NCBI RefSeq assembly: GCF_000165485.1
Contig: NC_014623.1
Coordinates: forward strand, 7,334,893-7,398,892
Direction: 5' to 3'
Source: Stigmatella aurantiaca DW4/3-1
Lineage (GTDB): Bacteria > Myxococcota > Myxococcia > Myxococcales > Myxococcaceae
DNA length: 64,000 nucleotides
The notes below the pieces were generated by a model. The model was given only the letters and a program-made list of their open reading frames with translations. It did no database searches and had not been told where the DNA came from. Below, one piece after another: positions 54,490-63,703 of this stretch. The translations under genes were made by a program, and so were the position numbers. Positions within the stretch are counted from its first letter, which is position 1; each line of letters opens with the position of its first letter.

Positions 54490-56766
54490 ATGACGAGAAA
54501 GCTTCGCTCCGCCTTGCTGGGGCTGGTCCTGTGTACCGCCTCCCAAGCGCTCGCCGCCCCCTACTGGGGCACCTTCCAGACAGACGCCTGCACGGGCCTG
54601 GGCAAGCGCCAGAAGTCCGCCATCCTCTGGGGCATTCCGGTGGGCGCCTCCTGGGAGACCACGTGCGCGAGCACGGGCGCCACCCTCGACGGGCGCTGGT
54701 ACGCGAAGCCGGACCGCTGCGTGAACACCCGCACCAACATGTGGGGCCAGTTCGACGTCACTGATGCGAGCTGCAACGCCACCTGGGGCACCTTCAAGAA
54801 AGACCGCTGCACGGACTCGGGCCGGCGCCAGTACTCGGCGCAGTTGCTCAACGTCCCGCCCAACACCTCGTGGGAGAGCGCCTGCCAGGCCACCCCGGCC
54901 ACCGTGGCTGGCTATACCTTCCTGCACCCCACCCGCTGCGTGAACACGGGCACCACGGGCATGTGGGGCGAATTCGAGGTGGAGGACACCACGTGCAACC
55001 CGGTGACGGAGTGCACCGCCACCCCACCGGCAGGCACCTTCACCAAGACAGGCAACACCGGCACGGTGAGCTGCGATGCTTTCTGCGCCAACCGGGATGC
55101 CACCTGGGGCCAGCGCGGGGCATGCGTGAAGGGCGTGGTGACGAGCGGCCCCCATGCGGGCACCTGCCTTGCCTGCAACGACGTGGCCGCCGAGCAGGGC
55201 GACACCGGAGTCACCTGCTACTGCAAGGCCCCCGCGAAGGGCTTCGCGGACCTGCACGCGCACCAGTTCGCGAACCTCGCCTTCGGCGGTGAGGCCTTCT
55301 TCGGCAAGGCCTTCGGGCCGATCTCCACCGCCCTCCCCTGGTGCGACAGTGTCCACGGACCGGGGGGGAGCCGGGACTTCTTTGGCACCCTCATGACCAC
55401 CCTGGGCTACGGCACCGGCGGTGTGGGCCACCATGTCGGCGGCAACCCACAGTTCGACGGCTGGCCGCGCTGGAACAGCTTCACGCACCAGTCCATGTAT
55501 GAAGACTGGCTCTACCGCGCCGTTCAGGGGGGCCTGCGGCTGATGGTCTCACTGGCCGTCAACAACCAGGACATCTTCGCCTTCCCCATCTACGCCGCCA
55601 AGGCGCCGGGCCGCACCGGCGAGGACATGGAGGCGGTGGACTTGCAGATCGACGAGGCCTACCGCATGCAGAGCCACATCGACGCGAAGGCGGGTGGCAC
55701 GGGCCTCGGCTGGTACCGCATCGTGAAGACGCCCGCGGAAGCCCGCACCGTCATCGCCCAGGGCAAGCTGGCGGTGGTGCTGGGCGCGGAGGTGGACTAC
55801 CTCTTCGACTGCCGTCGCAACGGCACGTGCACCAGCGCCTATGTGGAGGCACGGCTGGACCACTACCACTCCCGGGGCTTGCGCCACCTGTTCCCCGTGC
55901 ACTTCAAACAGAACGCCTTCGGTGGCGCCGCGCTCATCAACCTCATCACCGAAGGGGACTCGCGCAGCTGCGCCCAGGAAGGCTACGAGTACCAGCGGGA
56001 CATCGCCCAGCCGCCCATCTGCGGCGCCCAGGGGCTGACGGACCTCGGCCGCACCCTGGTGCGTGGGATGATGCGCCGGAAGATGCTCATCGACATCGAC
56101 CACATGTCGAAGCGGGCCTTCGACGACACGCTGAGCATGGTGGAGCCCTACGGCTACCCGGTGGTGAGCGGCCACACCACGCTGTTCGAGACAGCCCGCG
56201 GCGGCAAGCGCCATGAGGGCAGCCTCAAGGGCGAGCAACTCCAGCGCATCCGCAACGTGGGCGGCATGGTGTCGCTCATCCTCGACCAGGGAAACCGGGA
56301 TGAGGTGCCCACCTGGCGGGGGGCGGGCCAGCCGGTGGTGGAGCACCAGTGTGGCAGTACCTCCCAGAGCTGGGCCCAGGCCTACCTCTACCTGACGAAG
56401 CAAACGGGGGGTGGGCCGGTGGGCTTCGGCACGGACTTCAACGGCTTCGCGGGCCTGCCGGGGCCACGCTTCGGCGCCGAAGCCTGCCACGGCGGCAGCT
56501 CCGCCGCGCAAGTGGCTCGCACGCGCTACCCGCTGAGCATCGCCGTGGAGAACAGCCCCACCAAGCTGGAGCGCAGCGTGGTGGGCACCAAGGTGTTCGA
56601 CATCAACGAGGACGGCCTGGCCCACACGGGCATGCTCCCGGACTTCGTCGCGGACCTGCGACGCCAGGGCTTGCGCAGCCAGGATCTGGACCCGTTGATG
56701 AACTCCGCCGAGGGCTACCTCCAGGTGTGGGAGCGCGCCGAGGCCGCGAGCGCCCGGGTGCCGTAG
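54490..56766 (+). CDS. Secreted M19-type membrane dipeptidase-like metallohydrolase with N-terminal Cys repeats
   Basis: 758 aa from ATG 54490. Signal peptide LLGLVLCTASQALA. Two tandem units of about 60 residues follow (YWGTFQTDACTGLGKRQKSA and TWGTFKKDRCTDSGRRQYSA, each ending WG-x-F-x-V then Cys), then a Cys-rich linker. From about residue 250 a metallo-dependent hydrolase barrel: FADLHAHQFANLAFGG (HxH), GLRLMVSLAVNNQD, LGAEVDYLFDC, RHLFPVHFKQNAFGG, MLIDIDHMSKRAFDD, VSGHTTLFE, GFGTDFNGFAGLPG. This order matches peptidase M19. Substrate could be dipeptides or related amides outside the cell. Complete and monocistronic. Confidence 0.82.
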   Translation: MTRKLRSALLGLVLCTASQALAAPYWGTFQTDACTGLGKRQKSAILWGIPVGASWETTCASTGATLDGRWYAKPDRCVNTRTNMWGQFDVTDASCNATWGTFKKDRCTDSGRRQYSAQLLNVPPNTSWESACQATPATVAGYTFLHPTRCVNTGTTGMWGEFEVEDTTCNPVTECTATPPAGTFTKTGNTGTVSCDAFCANRDATWGQRGACVKGVVTSGPHAGTCLACNDVAAEQGDTGVTCYCKAPAKGFADLHAHQFANLAFGGEAFFGKAFGPISTALPWCDSVHGPGGSRDFFGTLMTTLGYGTGGVGHHVGGNPQFDGWPRWNSFTHQSMYEDWLYRAVQGGLRLMVSLAVNNQDIFAFPIYAAKAPGRTGEDMEAVDLQIDEAYRMQSHIDAKAGGTGLGWYRIVKTPAEARTVIAQGKLAVVLGAEVDYLFDCRRNGTCTSAYVEARLDHYHSRGLRHLFPVHFKQNAFGGAALINLITEGDSRSCAQEGYEYQRDIAQPPICGAQGLTDLGRTLVRGMMRRKMLIDIDHMSKRAFDDTLSMVEPYGYPVVSGHTTLFETARGGKRHEGSLKGEQLQRIRNVGGMVSLILDQGNRDEVPTWRGAGQPVVEHQCGSTSQSWAQAYLYLTKQTGGGPVGFGTDFNGFAGLPGPRFGAEACHGGSSAAQVARTRYPLSIAVENSPTKLERSVVGTKVFDINEDGLAHTGMLPDFVADLRRQGLRSQDLDPLMNSAEGYLQVWERAEAASARVP

Positions 56767-56780
56767 CGCGGGAGGAGGGG

Positions 56781-57473
56781 TTATGCCCTGCTCCCACGGT
56801 AGCCCCCCGCCACCCGCTGGAGGGTGGCGCGGTCCGCCTGGATATCGAGCGGCCCCTGGCTGTAGACGTGCTCCAGAATCTCCTTCGGCGCCGTGTCGGG
56901 CCGGCCGGCGTTGAAGGGGGGCTCTGGCGCGTATTCCATCAAGAGCTGGACCGACTGAGCGGCAACGGGGCCCGCCAGTTCGGCGGCGAGCGTCAACCCG
57001 AAATCGATTCCCGCCGTGATGCCTCCGCCGGTCAAGATGTGGCCGTCACGGACCACGCGGCCAGCATCGGGAATGGCGCCAAAGCTGGCCAGCAGGTCAC
57101 GCATGGCCCAATGGCACGCGGCGCGCCGGCCTTCGAGCAGACCCGCCATCCCCAGGATCAGCGAGCCCGTGCACACGGACGTCACGTAGCGCGCGGTGGA
57201 GGCCAACCGGCGGATCGCGGCCATGTAGACAGCGTCCTGCATGACCTCCATGCACAGGCCGCCCGGCACACAGAGCACATCACAGCGCTCCACGTCCTCC
57301 AGCCGGGTCAGGGCGGAAAGGGTCAACGGCCCCTCCTGGATCGGCTGCCCTCCCACGGAGGCGAACACCAGCTTGGTGCCGGGAAGCAGCCTGAGTGCCG
57401 TCTGAGGCCCCATGAAATCGAGGAACGTCGAGTGCGGGTAGAGCGGAAAGACGATGACGACGGACGAGGCCAT
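56781..57473 (-). CDS. DJ-1/PfpI-family protein (isonitrile-hydratase-like)
   Basis: 230 aa from ATG 57473 (AAGGAG 9 nt upstream). DJ-1/PfpI fold: VVIVFPLYPHSTFLDFMGPQ, CDVLCVPGGLCMEVM, nucleophile elbow YVTSVCTGSLILGMAGLL with the conserved Cys, CHWAMRDLL (His), VRDGHILTGGGITAGIDFGL. This is the isonitrile hydratase/cyclohexyl-isocyanide-hydratase-like branch. Divergent from the GlxA-type regulator whose sensor domain is the same fold, suggesting the regulator controls it. Confidence 0.88.
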   Translation of the reverse strand: MASSVVIVFPLYPHSTFLDFMGPQTALRLLPGTKLVFASVGGQPIQEGPLTLSALTRLEDVERCDVLCVPGGLCMEVMQDAVYMAAIRRLASTARYVTSVCTGSLILGMAGLLEGRRAACHWAMRDLLASFGAIPDAGRVVRDGHILTGGGITAGIDFGLTLAAELAGPVAAQSVQLLMEYAPEPPFNAGRPDTAPKEILEHVYSQGPLDIQADRATLQRVAGGYRGSRA

Positions 57474-57567
57474 GGCGAGGACTCCTTGAGGATGAGCCGG
57501 GTTTGACAATCCCCTTATGGTCCTTCATCGTCGTGACCGAAAGGACATAGATCCCTCGATTTCCGCC

Positions 57568-58515
57568 ATGGTCCGAGACATTGGGTTGTTGGCCTTCCCC
57601 GAGTTCCAGATCCTCGATCTCACCGGGCCCGCCTCGGTGTTCGAGGGACCGGGCATCTTCGAGAAACCGGCGGCCTACCGGCTCCACCCCCTGTCCGAGC
57701 ACGGGGGCATGCTCAAGAGTTCCTCGGGCGTGGAGATCCTGACCCAGCCACTCGAGAGGACTGCCTTTGACACGCTCCTGGTCGTGGGCGGGGCGGGCAC
57801 CCTGGTGGCCATGGAGTCGCCCGCGCTGCTCCAGTTCGTGAAGGCCGCGGCCACAGCCTCCCGGCGGGTCGCCAGTGTCTGTACTGGCGCCTTCATTCTG
57901 GCCGCCGCGGGATTGCTCGACGGCCGGCGGGCCACCACCCACTGGAGACAGGCGGCCTTGCTGCAGCGCCTCTTCCCGAAAGTGCGCGTCGAGGCGGAGC
58001 GGATCTTCATCCAAGACGGCTCCCTCTGGACGTCCGCAGGGGCCAGCACCGGGATCGATCTCTCGCTGGCGCTGCTCGAGGAGGATCTCGGCCTCGACGC
58101 CTCACGTGCCACGGCGCGCGATCTGGTCGTCTACCATCGCCGCCCAGGCGGCCAATCCCAGTTCTCCACGTTGCTCGACCTCGAACCCGCCTCCGATCGC
58201 ATCCGGCTGGCGCTGGCGTTCGCCCGCGAGCACCTGCATGAGCCGCTGACCGTGGAGCGGCTGGCCCAAGCTGCTTGTCTCAGCCCTCGCCAGTTCGGCC
58301 GGGAGTTCCTCGCCGAGACGGGACAGACCCCGGCCAAAGCCGTGGAGCGGCTGCGTGCCGAAACTGCCCGGATGCGGATCGAAACCAGCACCGAACCCAT
58401 CGAGAGGATCGCCCAGGAGGTCGGCTTTTCCGATCCGGAGCGAATGCGCCGGGCCTGCATCCGGCTGTTCGGACAGCCGCCGCAGGCGCTCCGGCGGGCG
58501 GCACGCGCCGCCTGA
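57568..58515 (+). CDS. GlxA-family transcriptional regulator (DJ-1/PfpI domain plus AraC-type HTH)
   Basis: 315 aa from ATG 57568; a start at 57517 would overlap a TTGACA element (57505 region). N-terminal DJ-1/PfpI domain (IGLLAFPEFQILDLTGPASV, RVASVCTGAFILAAAGLLDG, TSAGASTGIDLSLALLEED), C-terminal double HTH of AraC type (LTVERLAQAACLSPRQFGRE, PIERIAQEVGFSDPERMRRA). Typical of amine/nitrile-responsive regulators. It is transcribed away from the DJ-1 gene. Confidence 0.92.
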   Translation: MVRDIGLLAFPEFQILDLTGPASVFEGPGIFEKPAAYRLHPLSEHGGMLKSSSGVEILTQPLERTAFDTLLVVGGAGTLVAMESPALLQFVKAAATASRRVASVCTGAFILAAAGLLDGRRATTHWRQAALLQRLFPKVRVEAERIFIQDGSLWTSAGASTGIDLSLALLEEDLGLDASRATARDLVVYHRRPGGQSQFSTLLDLEPASDRIRLALAFAREHLHEPLTVERLAQAACLSPRQFGREFLAETGQTPAKAVERLRAETARMRIETSTEPIERIAQEVGFSDPERMRRACIRLFGQPPQALRRAARAA

Positions 58516-58573
58516 GCACGAAGCCCGCCGTTGACGGCGGACCTCCATCCCAGGAGGCCCGTGGAGCGGGGGC

Positions 58574-58879
58574 TCAGTGCGTGGGCGTGGGCGCCGCCGC
58601 GCAGTACGACTCGGAAAGAACTTCCTTGTATTGCGTCATGCGCCCTGTGAGCCACATGGTGGTGTCACCACAGTTGCACCAACCCGAGCCCGAGTACTGG
58701 GTGAGCGCGGCGTCCTTGTAGTAGTCATAAAAGAACGTCTTGCCACCGCATGCCGGCAGCGCATCCTCGCGGGTGGCGAGGTTGGATGGCTCCGTCACGT
58801 CCAACTCGGCGCCGCCGCAACCGGCCGACAGCCATCCCACCGCGAGCAGCACTCCTCCCATGACACTCTTTGCCTGCAT
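58574..58879 (-). CDS. Small lipoprotein
   Basis: 101 aa from ATG 58879 (AAGGAGGGT upstream). Signal MGGVLLAVGWLSAGC with lipobox Cys; mature part is short with CGGKTFFYDYYKDAALTQYS and WCNCGDTTMW, a Cys pattern seen in other small secreted myxobacterial proteins. Function unknown. Confidence 0.75.
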   Translation of the reverse strand: MQAKSVMGGVLLAVGWLSAGCGGAELDVTEPSNLATREDALPACGGKTFFYDYYKDAALTQYSGSGWCNCGDTTMWLTGRMTQYKEVLSESYCAAAPTPTH

Positions 58880-58978
58880 GTACCCTCCTTGAGAATGAAG
58901 CCAGTCATTCCGGACCGCCAGGGGAGTGTACCACCCCGGGCGGGTTCGAGGGTGCCTTCCCCTGGCCTTCGAGCCGGC

Positions 58979-59362
58979 CTATGGCTCGGTGCCCCAGACC
59001 AGGACGCCGCCGCGGAACACGGTCATCCGGTCCCAGGAGGTGAAAGCGGTCTTGGTGGCATCGAACGAGTAGTCATTGGTCTCATCGAAGTTGGACCAGT
59101 TGCTCTTGTTGAACCGGAGGTGCACCTCGCCACTGTCGTGGCCCGCGGCGATCGAGCCCGCCCCCGAGGTGAAGCCAAGCTCGACATAGTGCGAGGCGCC
59201 CGGCCTCGGCGTGGACAACTGCACCACGGAGGCAGTGACATTCGCGCAGCCCGCGGTGGCATAGTCACACGAGCTCTGGATCGACTCTCCTGAATCGGGC
59301 GTGAAACGGATCCGCTCGTTGGTGTAGCCGGTAGTCCAGCCATCCAGGTTCCGCTCCACGTG
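58979..59362 (-). pseudogene. CBM3 (cellulose-binding module) C-terminal fragment of a lost glycoside hydrolase
   Basis: The frame ends with the second half of a family 3 carbohydrate-binding module: CANVTASVVQLSTPRPGASH, YVELGFTSGAGSIAAGHDSG, EVHLRFNKSNWSNFDETNDY, TVFRGGVLVWGTEP-stop. Upstream of about 59362 the reading turns into unrelated sequence, and no catalytic domain, linker or signal peptide is found. It is the tail of a secreted cellulase-type enzyme. Confidence 0.75.
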
Positions 59363-59404
59363 AGGCGGGCCAGCAGCACCTCGAAAACAGCTTTTCCCTG
59401 CCAA

Positions 59405-60069
59405 TGCATTTGGTATGGGAAATATTTGCCGTGGCGCGGATGGCTGGATTGGCGAATGGATTCAACAGGGTTTCTCCGCCTGGCTTTGAGGCACGCATTC
59501 CCCTGGGCGCGGCGCACCCGCCTCTGGCGAGAATGACAAACGGCCCGGGATGCGCTGTCTCATCGCGCAAGCCTTCTGGCCCGCAGGCGATCGACCGCCT
59601 CAACACATCTCAATCCCTACACACGGAGACCCGCCCGCGCTGGCCTCCGTGGCATTGCCTGCAAGCCATTGGAGGGAGCCCTTCCGGCCCCATCCCGGGC
59701 CCGCCATGCGGCGCCCGGCTACGGCTTGCCAGACACGTGGGTGGGAGGGCTCTCCCGAGAACACCTGGTGGGCAGCAGGCACACTCCTCCGGCTTCCACG
59801 GACCCTTTTCGGGCTGCCGAAGCCACGAGCGCTCGCATCACCGCCCTCCCTTTTGGTATAGGACTCCGGTATGGGACTTCGAGTCGTAACGTTTCGGTAC
59901 ATGATTCGTCCCACAGGCGCGGTCAGCAGTCAATACCCAATGACAACGTTACGATTTTTGGTAGAAACTGTGACGCGTCGCGACAGAAATAGCGGCGTTT
60001 GCAACGCATTGCGGCAGACGAAAGGCTTTGTCGCGATGCGGCAAGAACCGTTGTAAGACATCACCGGAG
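59405..60069. promoter_or_regulatory. Upstream region of the glucosidase gene with repeated TCGTAACGTT sites
   Basis: No gene is supported. TCGTAACGTT (59884-59893) and its inverse AACGTTACGA (59945-59954) are 51 bp apart; each contains AACGTT. They lie 120-190 bp before the glucosidase start and are candidate operators for the LacI-type regulator encoded downstream. Confidence 0.45.
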
Positions 60070-60075
60070 ATGACG

Positions 60076-61407
60076 ATGCGTTTCCCTCCAGGCTTTTTGT
60101 GGGGAGTCTCGACTTCCAGCTACCAGATCGAAGGAGGCGCTCCGGACGACGGGCGGGGACGGAGCATCTGGGACACCTACTGCGCCACGCCTGGCAAGGT
60201 CGCGCGGGGAGACACCGGTGAGGTGGCATGCGACCACTACCACCGCTATGCCGAGGACCTCGACCTGCTGCGGAACCTGGGCGCAACGGTCTACCGCTTC
60301 TCCATCATGTGGCCCCGGGTGATGCCGGACGGTGTCGGGAGGCTCAACCCCAAGGGGCTCGATTTCTACGACCGCATCGTCGACGGGTTGCTCGAGCGCG
60401 GCCTGCGCGCCTGGCCCTGCCTCTACCATTGGGACTTGCCGCAGGCGTTGCAGGACCGCGGGGGCTGGGCCAATCGCGACATCGTGGGCTGGTTCGCGGA
60501 GTACACCGCCGTCATGGCCCGGCGGCTCGGCGACCGCGTTGACCAGTGGGTCACCTTCAACGAGCCGAGCGTGTCGGCCTGGGTCGGCTACGAGGAAGGG
60601 CGCCATGCGCCCGGACTGACGGATCCCCGCGCGGCCATTCGCGCCGCGCACCACCTCAATCTGGCGCATGGACGGGCCGTCGCGGTGCTGCGCAGCCTGA
60701 CGCCCAAGGCCGGCATCGGGCTGGTGATCCCGGTGCACAAGGCGCGTCCGCTGCCGCAATTCCAGGAGCGCGATGGCCACCTGGCCGCGCTCTTCGAGGA
60801 CAAGTGGAACGGCGTCTTCCTCGATCCGGTCTACCACGGCCGCTACCCGGCCTCGGTGGAGGCGAAGTTCGCCAGCCACGTGCAGCCCGGAGACCTCGAG
60901 GAGATCCACCAGCCGATCGACTTTCTCGGCGTTAACCACTACTTCCCGAGCTACGTCCAGCCTGCGGCGAATGGCGCCTGGCCGTTCCAGCACGCCGACC
61001 CGCCGCTCTACTTCCGCCGCACCGAGACGAACTGGGCCATCGACGGCCAAGCGTTCTACGAGGCCCTCCGAAACGTTCAGATTCGCTGCGGCAATCCACC
61101 GGTCTACGTGACCGAGAATGGGGGTGCGTTTATCGACGTGCCCGGACCCCAAGGCCGGGTTGACGACCAAGACCGTATCGCCTATTACCGGGAGTACTTG
61201 ATCGGATTGCAGCGCGCCATTTCAGAGGGAGCGGACGTGCGCGGCTTCATGCCCTGGTCGCTGCTCGACAACTTCGAATGGGCGCTCGGATATGAGAAGC
61301 GCTTCGGCCTCGTGCATGTGGACTACCGGACGCAGAAGCGGACCCCGAAAGCGTCCTACGGCTTCATGCGGGAAGTGATTGCCACCAACGCGCTGCCTGG
61401 CGTTTGA
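60076..61407 (+). CDS. Family 1 glycoside hydrolase (beta-glucosidase)
   Basis: 443 aa from ATG 60076 (CCGGAG 6 nt upstream; ATG 60070 also possible). GH1 landmarks: FPPGFLWGVSTSSYQIEGG, FSIMWPRVMPDG, WPCLYHWDLPQALQDRGGW, acid/base Glu in WVTFNEPSVSAWVGY, nucleophile Glu in VYVTENGGAF, DGRG at the entry and WSLLDNFEWALGYEKRFGLV at the end. No signal peptide, so cytoplasmic: hydrolysis of imported beta-glucosides such as cellobiose. A LacI-family regulator starts 64 bp later on the same strand. Confidence 0.95.
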   Translation: MRFPPGFLWGVSTSSYQIEGGAPDDGRGRSIWDTYCATPGKVARGDTGEVACDHYHRYAEDLDLLRNLGATVYRFSIMWPRVMPDGVGRLNPKGLDFYDRIVDGLLERGLRAWPCLYHWDLPQALQDRGGWANRDIVGWFAEYTAVMARRLGDRVDQWVTFNEPSVSAWVGYEEGRHAPGLTDPRAAIRAAHHLNLAHGRAVAVLRSLTPKAGIGLVIPVHKARPLPQFQERDGHLAALFEDKWNGVFLDPVYHGRYPASVEAKFASHVQPGDLEEIHQPIDFLGVNHYFPSYVQPAANGAWPFQHADPPLYFRRTETNWAIDGQAFYEALRNVQIRCGNPPVYVTENGGAFIDVPGPQGRVDDQDRIAYYREYLIGLQRAISEGADVRGFMPWSLLDNFEWALGYEKRFGLVHVDYRTQKRTPKASYGFMREVIATNALPGV

Positions 61408-61471
61408 ACCCGGTGGGACCGACGTGAGCATCAAACGACGCCAGCGTCAGGACATTGGCAAGGGAGGTGGA

Positions 61472-62539
61472 ATGACTGGGGGGCGAGCGAACCTCAGGAC
61501 GCTGGCGGAGCATCTCGGGTTGTCCATCAGCACCGTCTCCCGGGCGCTGAAGAACGGACCCGAGGTCAGACCCGAGACAATCGAGCGGGTGAAGCAGGCC
61601 GCCGCCCAGTTCGGCTATGTGCCGAACATCGGCGGCATCCACCTGCGGACCGGCCGGACGCTCAAGGTCTGTTCGATCCTCTATGCGCCCGAAGTGGGCG
61701 ACTACGGAGAACCGGGCTTCCTCGCCCAGGTCGAGGGCATGTCGAACGGCCTCGAGAAGGCGGGCTACAACCTGATCGTCCTGGCGCAGACGGGCCATCA
61801 GGCGCCCCTGGAGTCGGTCCGCAAGGTCTATGACCAACGGCTCGCCGACGCCATCGTCTTCTCCCGCACCACGCCCATGGATGAGCGGGCGCGGTTTTGC
61901 CTGGAGAAGGAGTTCCCGTTCGTGAGCTTCGGGCGGACCGAGCTGCAGACACCGCACGCCTTCGTCGACCATGACGACGAGAGCGCGGTCTTCGACGCGG
62001 TGGTGCAGATGGCCCGGGGTGGGCACCGGAGGATCGTCCTGCTCAACCCGCCCGGCGGGCTCACGTACGTGGGCTTGCGGCTGCGGGGCTATCAGCGGGC
62101 ACTGGCCGAGGTGGGCCTGCCCTGGACCGAGTCCATGGTGTACCAGGGCGATCTGTCGGTACGGGCCACCCGGGAGGCCGTCAAGCAGCTGCTGGTGCGT
62201 GAGCCCTCGACGACGGCGTTCGTCTGCGGGAACCAGATGTCCATCGTGGGCACGCTGGAGGCGCTGCTCGAAAACGGCATGGACACCCAGAGGGACGGGC
62301 TGAGCGTTGTCGGCTTTGGCGGCATGCCGTTCCTCACCCTCTCCGAGCAACGCGTCACCTATTACTACCAGCCCCAGGTGCGCGTCGGCACCATCCTGGC
62401 CAACCATCTGACCGCCCTTCTGAATGGCCATCCCGCGGAGACCCTTCAAACGGTCCTGCCCTATGTGCGGATCGATGACCTGCGGGTGTTCCGCACGCAC
62501 CATGGGTTCGATCCGGCCAAGCTGCCGCAGCAGTCTTGA
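61472..62539 (+). CDS. LacI-family transcriptional regulator
   Basis: 355 aa from ATG 61472 preceded by AGGGAGGTGG. N-terminal LacI HTH NLRTLAEHLGLSISTVSRAL with hinge helix (TIERVKQAAAQFGYVPN), then a periplasmic-binding-protein-like sugar domain (DYGEPGFLAQVEGMSNGLEK, RRIVLLNPPGGLTYVGLRLR, VVGFGGMPFLTL, YYYQPQVRVGTILANHLTAL). Probably a repressor of the adjacent glucosidase gene responding to a sugar. Confidence 0.93.
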   Translation: MTGGRANLRTLAEHLGLSISTVSRALKNGPEVRPETIERVKQAAAQFGYVPNIGGIHLRTGRTLKVCSILYAPEVGDYGEPGFLAQVEGMSNGLEKAGYNLIVLAQTGHQAPLESVRKVYDQRLADAIVFSRTTPMDERARFCLEKEFPFVSFGRTELQTPHAFVDHDDESAVFDAVVQMARGGHRRIVLLNPPGGLTYVGLRLRGYQRALAEVGLPWTESMVYQGDLSVRATREAVKQLLVREPSTTAFVCGNQMSIVGTLEALLENGMDTQRDGLSVVGFGGMPFLTLSEQRVTYYYQPQVRVGTILANHLTALLNGHPAETLQTVLPYVRIDDLRVFRTHHGFDPAKLPQQS

Positions 62540-62562
62540 CTGCTCGAGGGCCCAGGACTGCC

Positions 62563-63699
62563 ATGCGAATTGCCTCGCAACGCCACCTCTTCGAGCTGCC
62601 CGGGGACCTCACCTGGCTCAACTGCTCATACATGTCGCCGCAGCCGCTCAGCGTGAGCGCAGCGGGGCGCGAGGCGCTCACACGCAAGGCGAGCCCCTGG
62701 CAGGTGCGTCCCGAGGACTTCTTCACCGATTCCGAGGCCCTGCGGCAGCTCTTCGCGCGCTTGGTGGAGGCAGACGGAGAAGGGGTGGCGTTGGTGCCTT
62801 CGGTGAGCTACGGCATGGCGGTGGCGGCGGCCAACGTGCCCGTGCGCGAGGGCCAGCGGCTGCTCGTGCTCGCCGAGGAGTTTCCCTCCAACGTGTACCC
62901 GTGGCGTGAGCTCGCCGGGCGCTCGGGCGGCCAGGTGCGGACCGTGCCCCGCCCCCCGGATGGAAATTGGACACGCGCCCTGCTCGCCGAGATGGACGAG
63001 CGCACGGCCCTCGTGGCGGTGCCCCACTGCCACTGGACGGACGGGGGGCTCGTGAATCTGGAGCCAGTGGGCGCCCGGGCCCGCGAGGTGGGCGCCGCGC
63101 TCTTGGTGGATGGGACTCAGTCCGTGGGCGCCCTGCCCTTGAGCGTGGCGCGGGTACAGCCGGACTTCCTCGTGACCGCGGGCTACAAGTGGCTCATGGG
63201 CCCCTTCAGCCAAGGGTACCTGTACGTGGCGCCGCGCTGGCGGGATGGACGGCCCCTGGAGCACAACTGGCTCCTGCGGGGAGGCAGCGAGGATTTCGCC
63301 CGGCTGGTGGACTACCGGGACGATTTCCAGCCGGGGGCGCGCCGCTTCGACGTGGGCGAGCGCAGCAACCTCATCCTGGTGCCCATGGCGCTCGCCGCCC
63401 TGCGCCAAGTGCTCGCCTGGGGCATCGCGGACATCCAGGACACGCTGGGCGTGCTGACCCGGCGGGTGGCGCAGGGCGCCCAGGCGCTGGGCCTGGAGGT
63501 GACCCCCGAAGCGCAGCGGGCCGGGCACCTGGTGGGGCTCAAGCGCCCGGGTGGGTACGCCCCCTCGGTGCTGGCGACGCTCGCGGCGCGTCAGATCTTC
63601 GTGAGCGTCCGTGGGGACCGCCTGCGGGTGTCCCCCCACCTCTACAACACGGAGGCGGATGTGGACCGCCTCCTCGAAGCGCTGGGAACGCTCGGTTAG
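62563..63699 (+). CDS. Class V aminotransferase-fold PLP enzyme
   Basis: 378 aa from ATG 62563. Fold type I PLP enzyme of the class V/cysteine desulfurase-like group: WLNCSYMSPQPLSVSAAGRE at the N-terminus, ALVPSVSYGMAVAAANVPVR, VAVPHCHWTDGGLVNLEPVG, ALLVDGTQSVGALPLSVARV (PLP Asp), and the Lys in FLVTAGYKWLMGPFSQGYLY. Substrate unknown; neighbours do not define a pathway. It follows the LacI gene by 23 bp and may be in the same transcript. Confidence 0.88.
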   Translation: MRIASQRHLFELPGDLTWLNCSYMSPQPLSVSAAGREALTRKASPWQVRPEDFFTDSEALRQLFARLVEADGEGVALVPSVSYGMAVAAANVPVREGQRLLVLAEEFPSNVYPWRELAGRSGGQVRTVPRPPDGNWTRALLAEMDERTALVAVPHCHWTDGGLVNLEPVGARAREVGAALLVDGTQSVGALPLSVARVQPDFLVTAGYKWLMGPFSQGYLYVAPRWRDGRPLEHNWLLRGGSEDFARLVDYRDDFQPGARRFDVGERSNLILVPMALAALRQVLAWGIADIQDTLGVLTRRVAQGAQALGLEVTPEAQRAGHLVGLKRPGGYAPSVLATLAARQIFVSVRGDRLRVSPHLYNTEADVDRLLEALGTLG

Positions 63700-63703
63700 C
63701 CGG

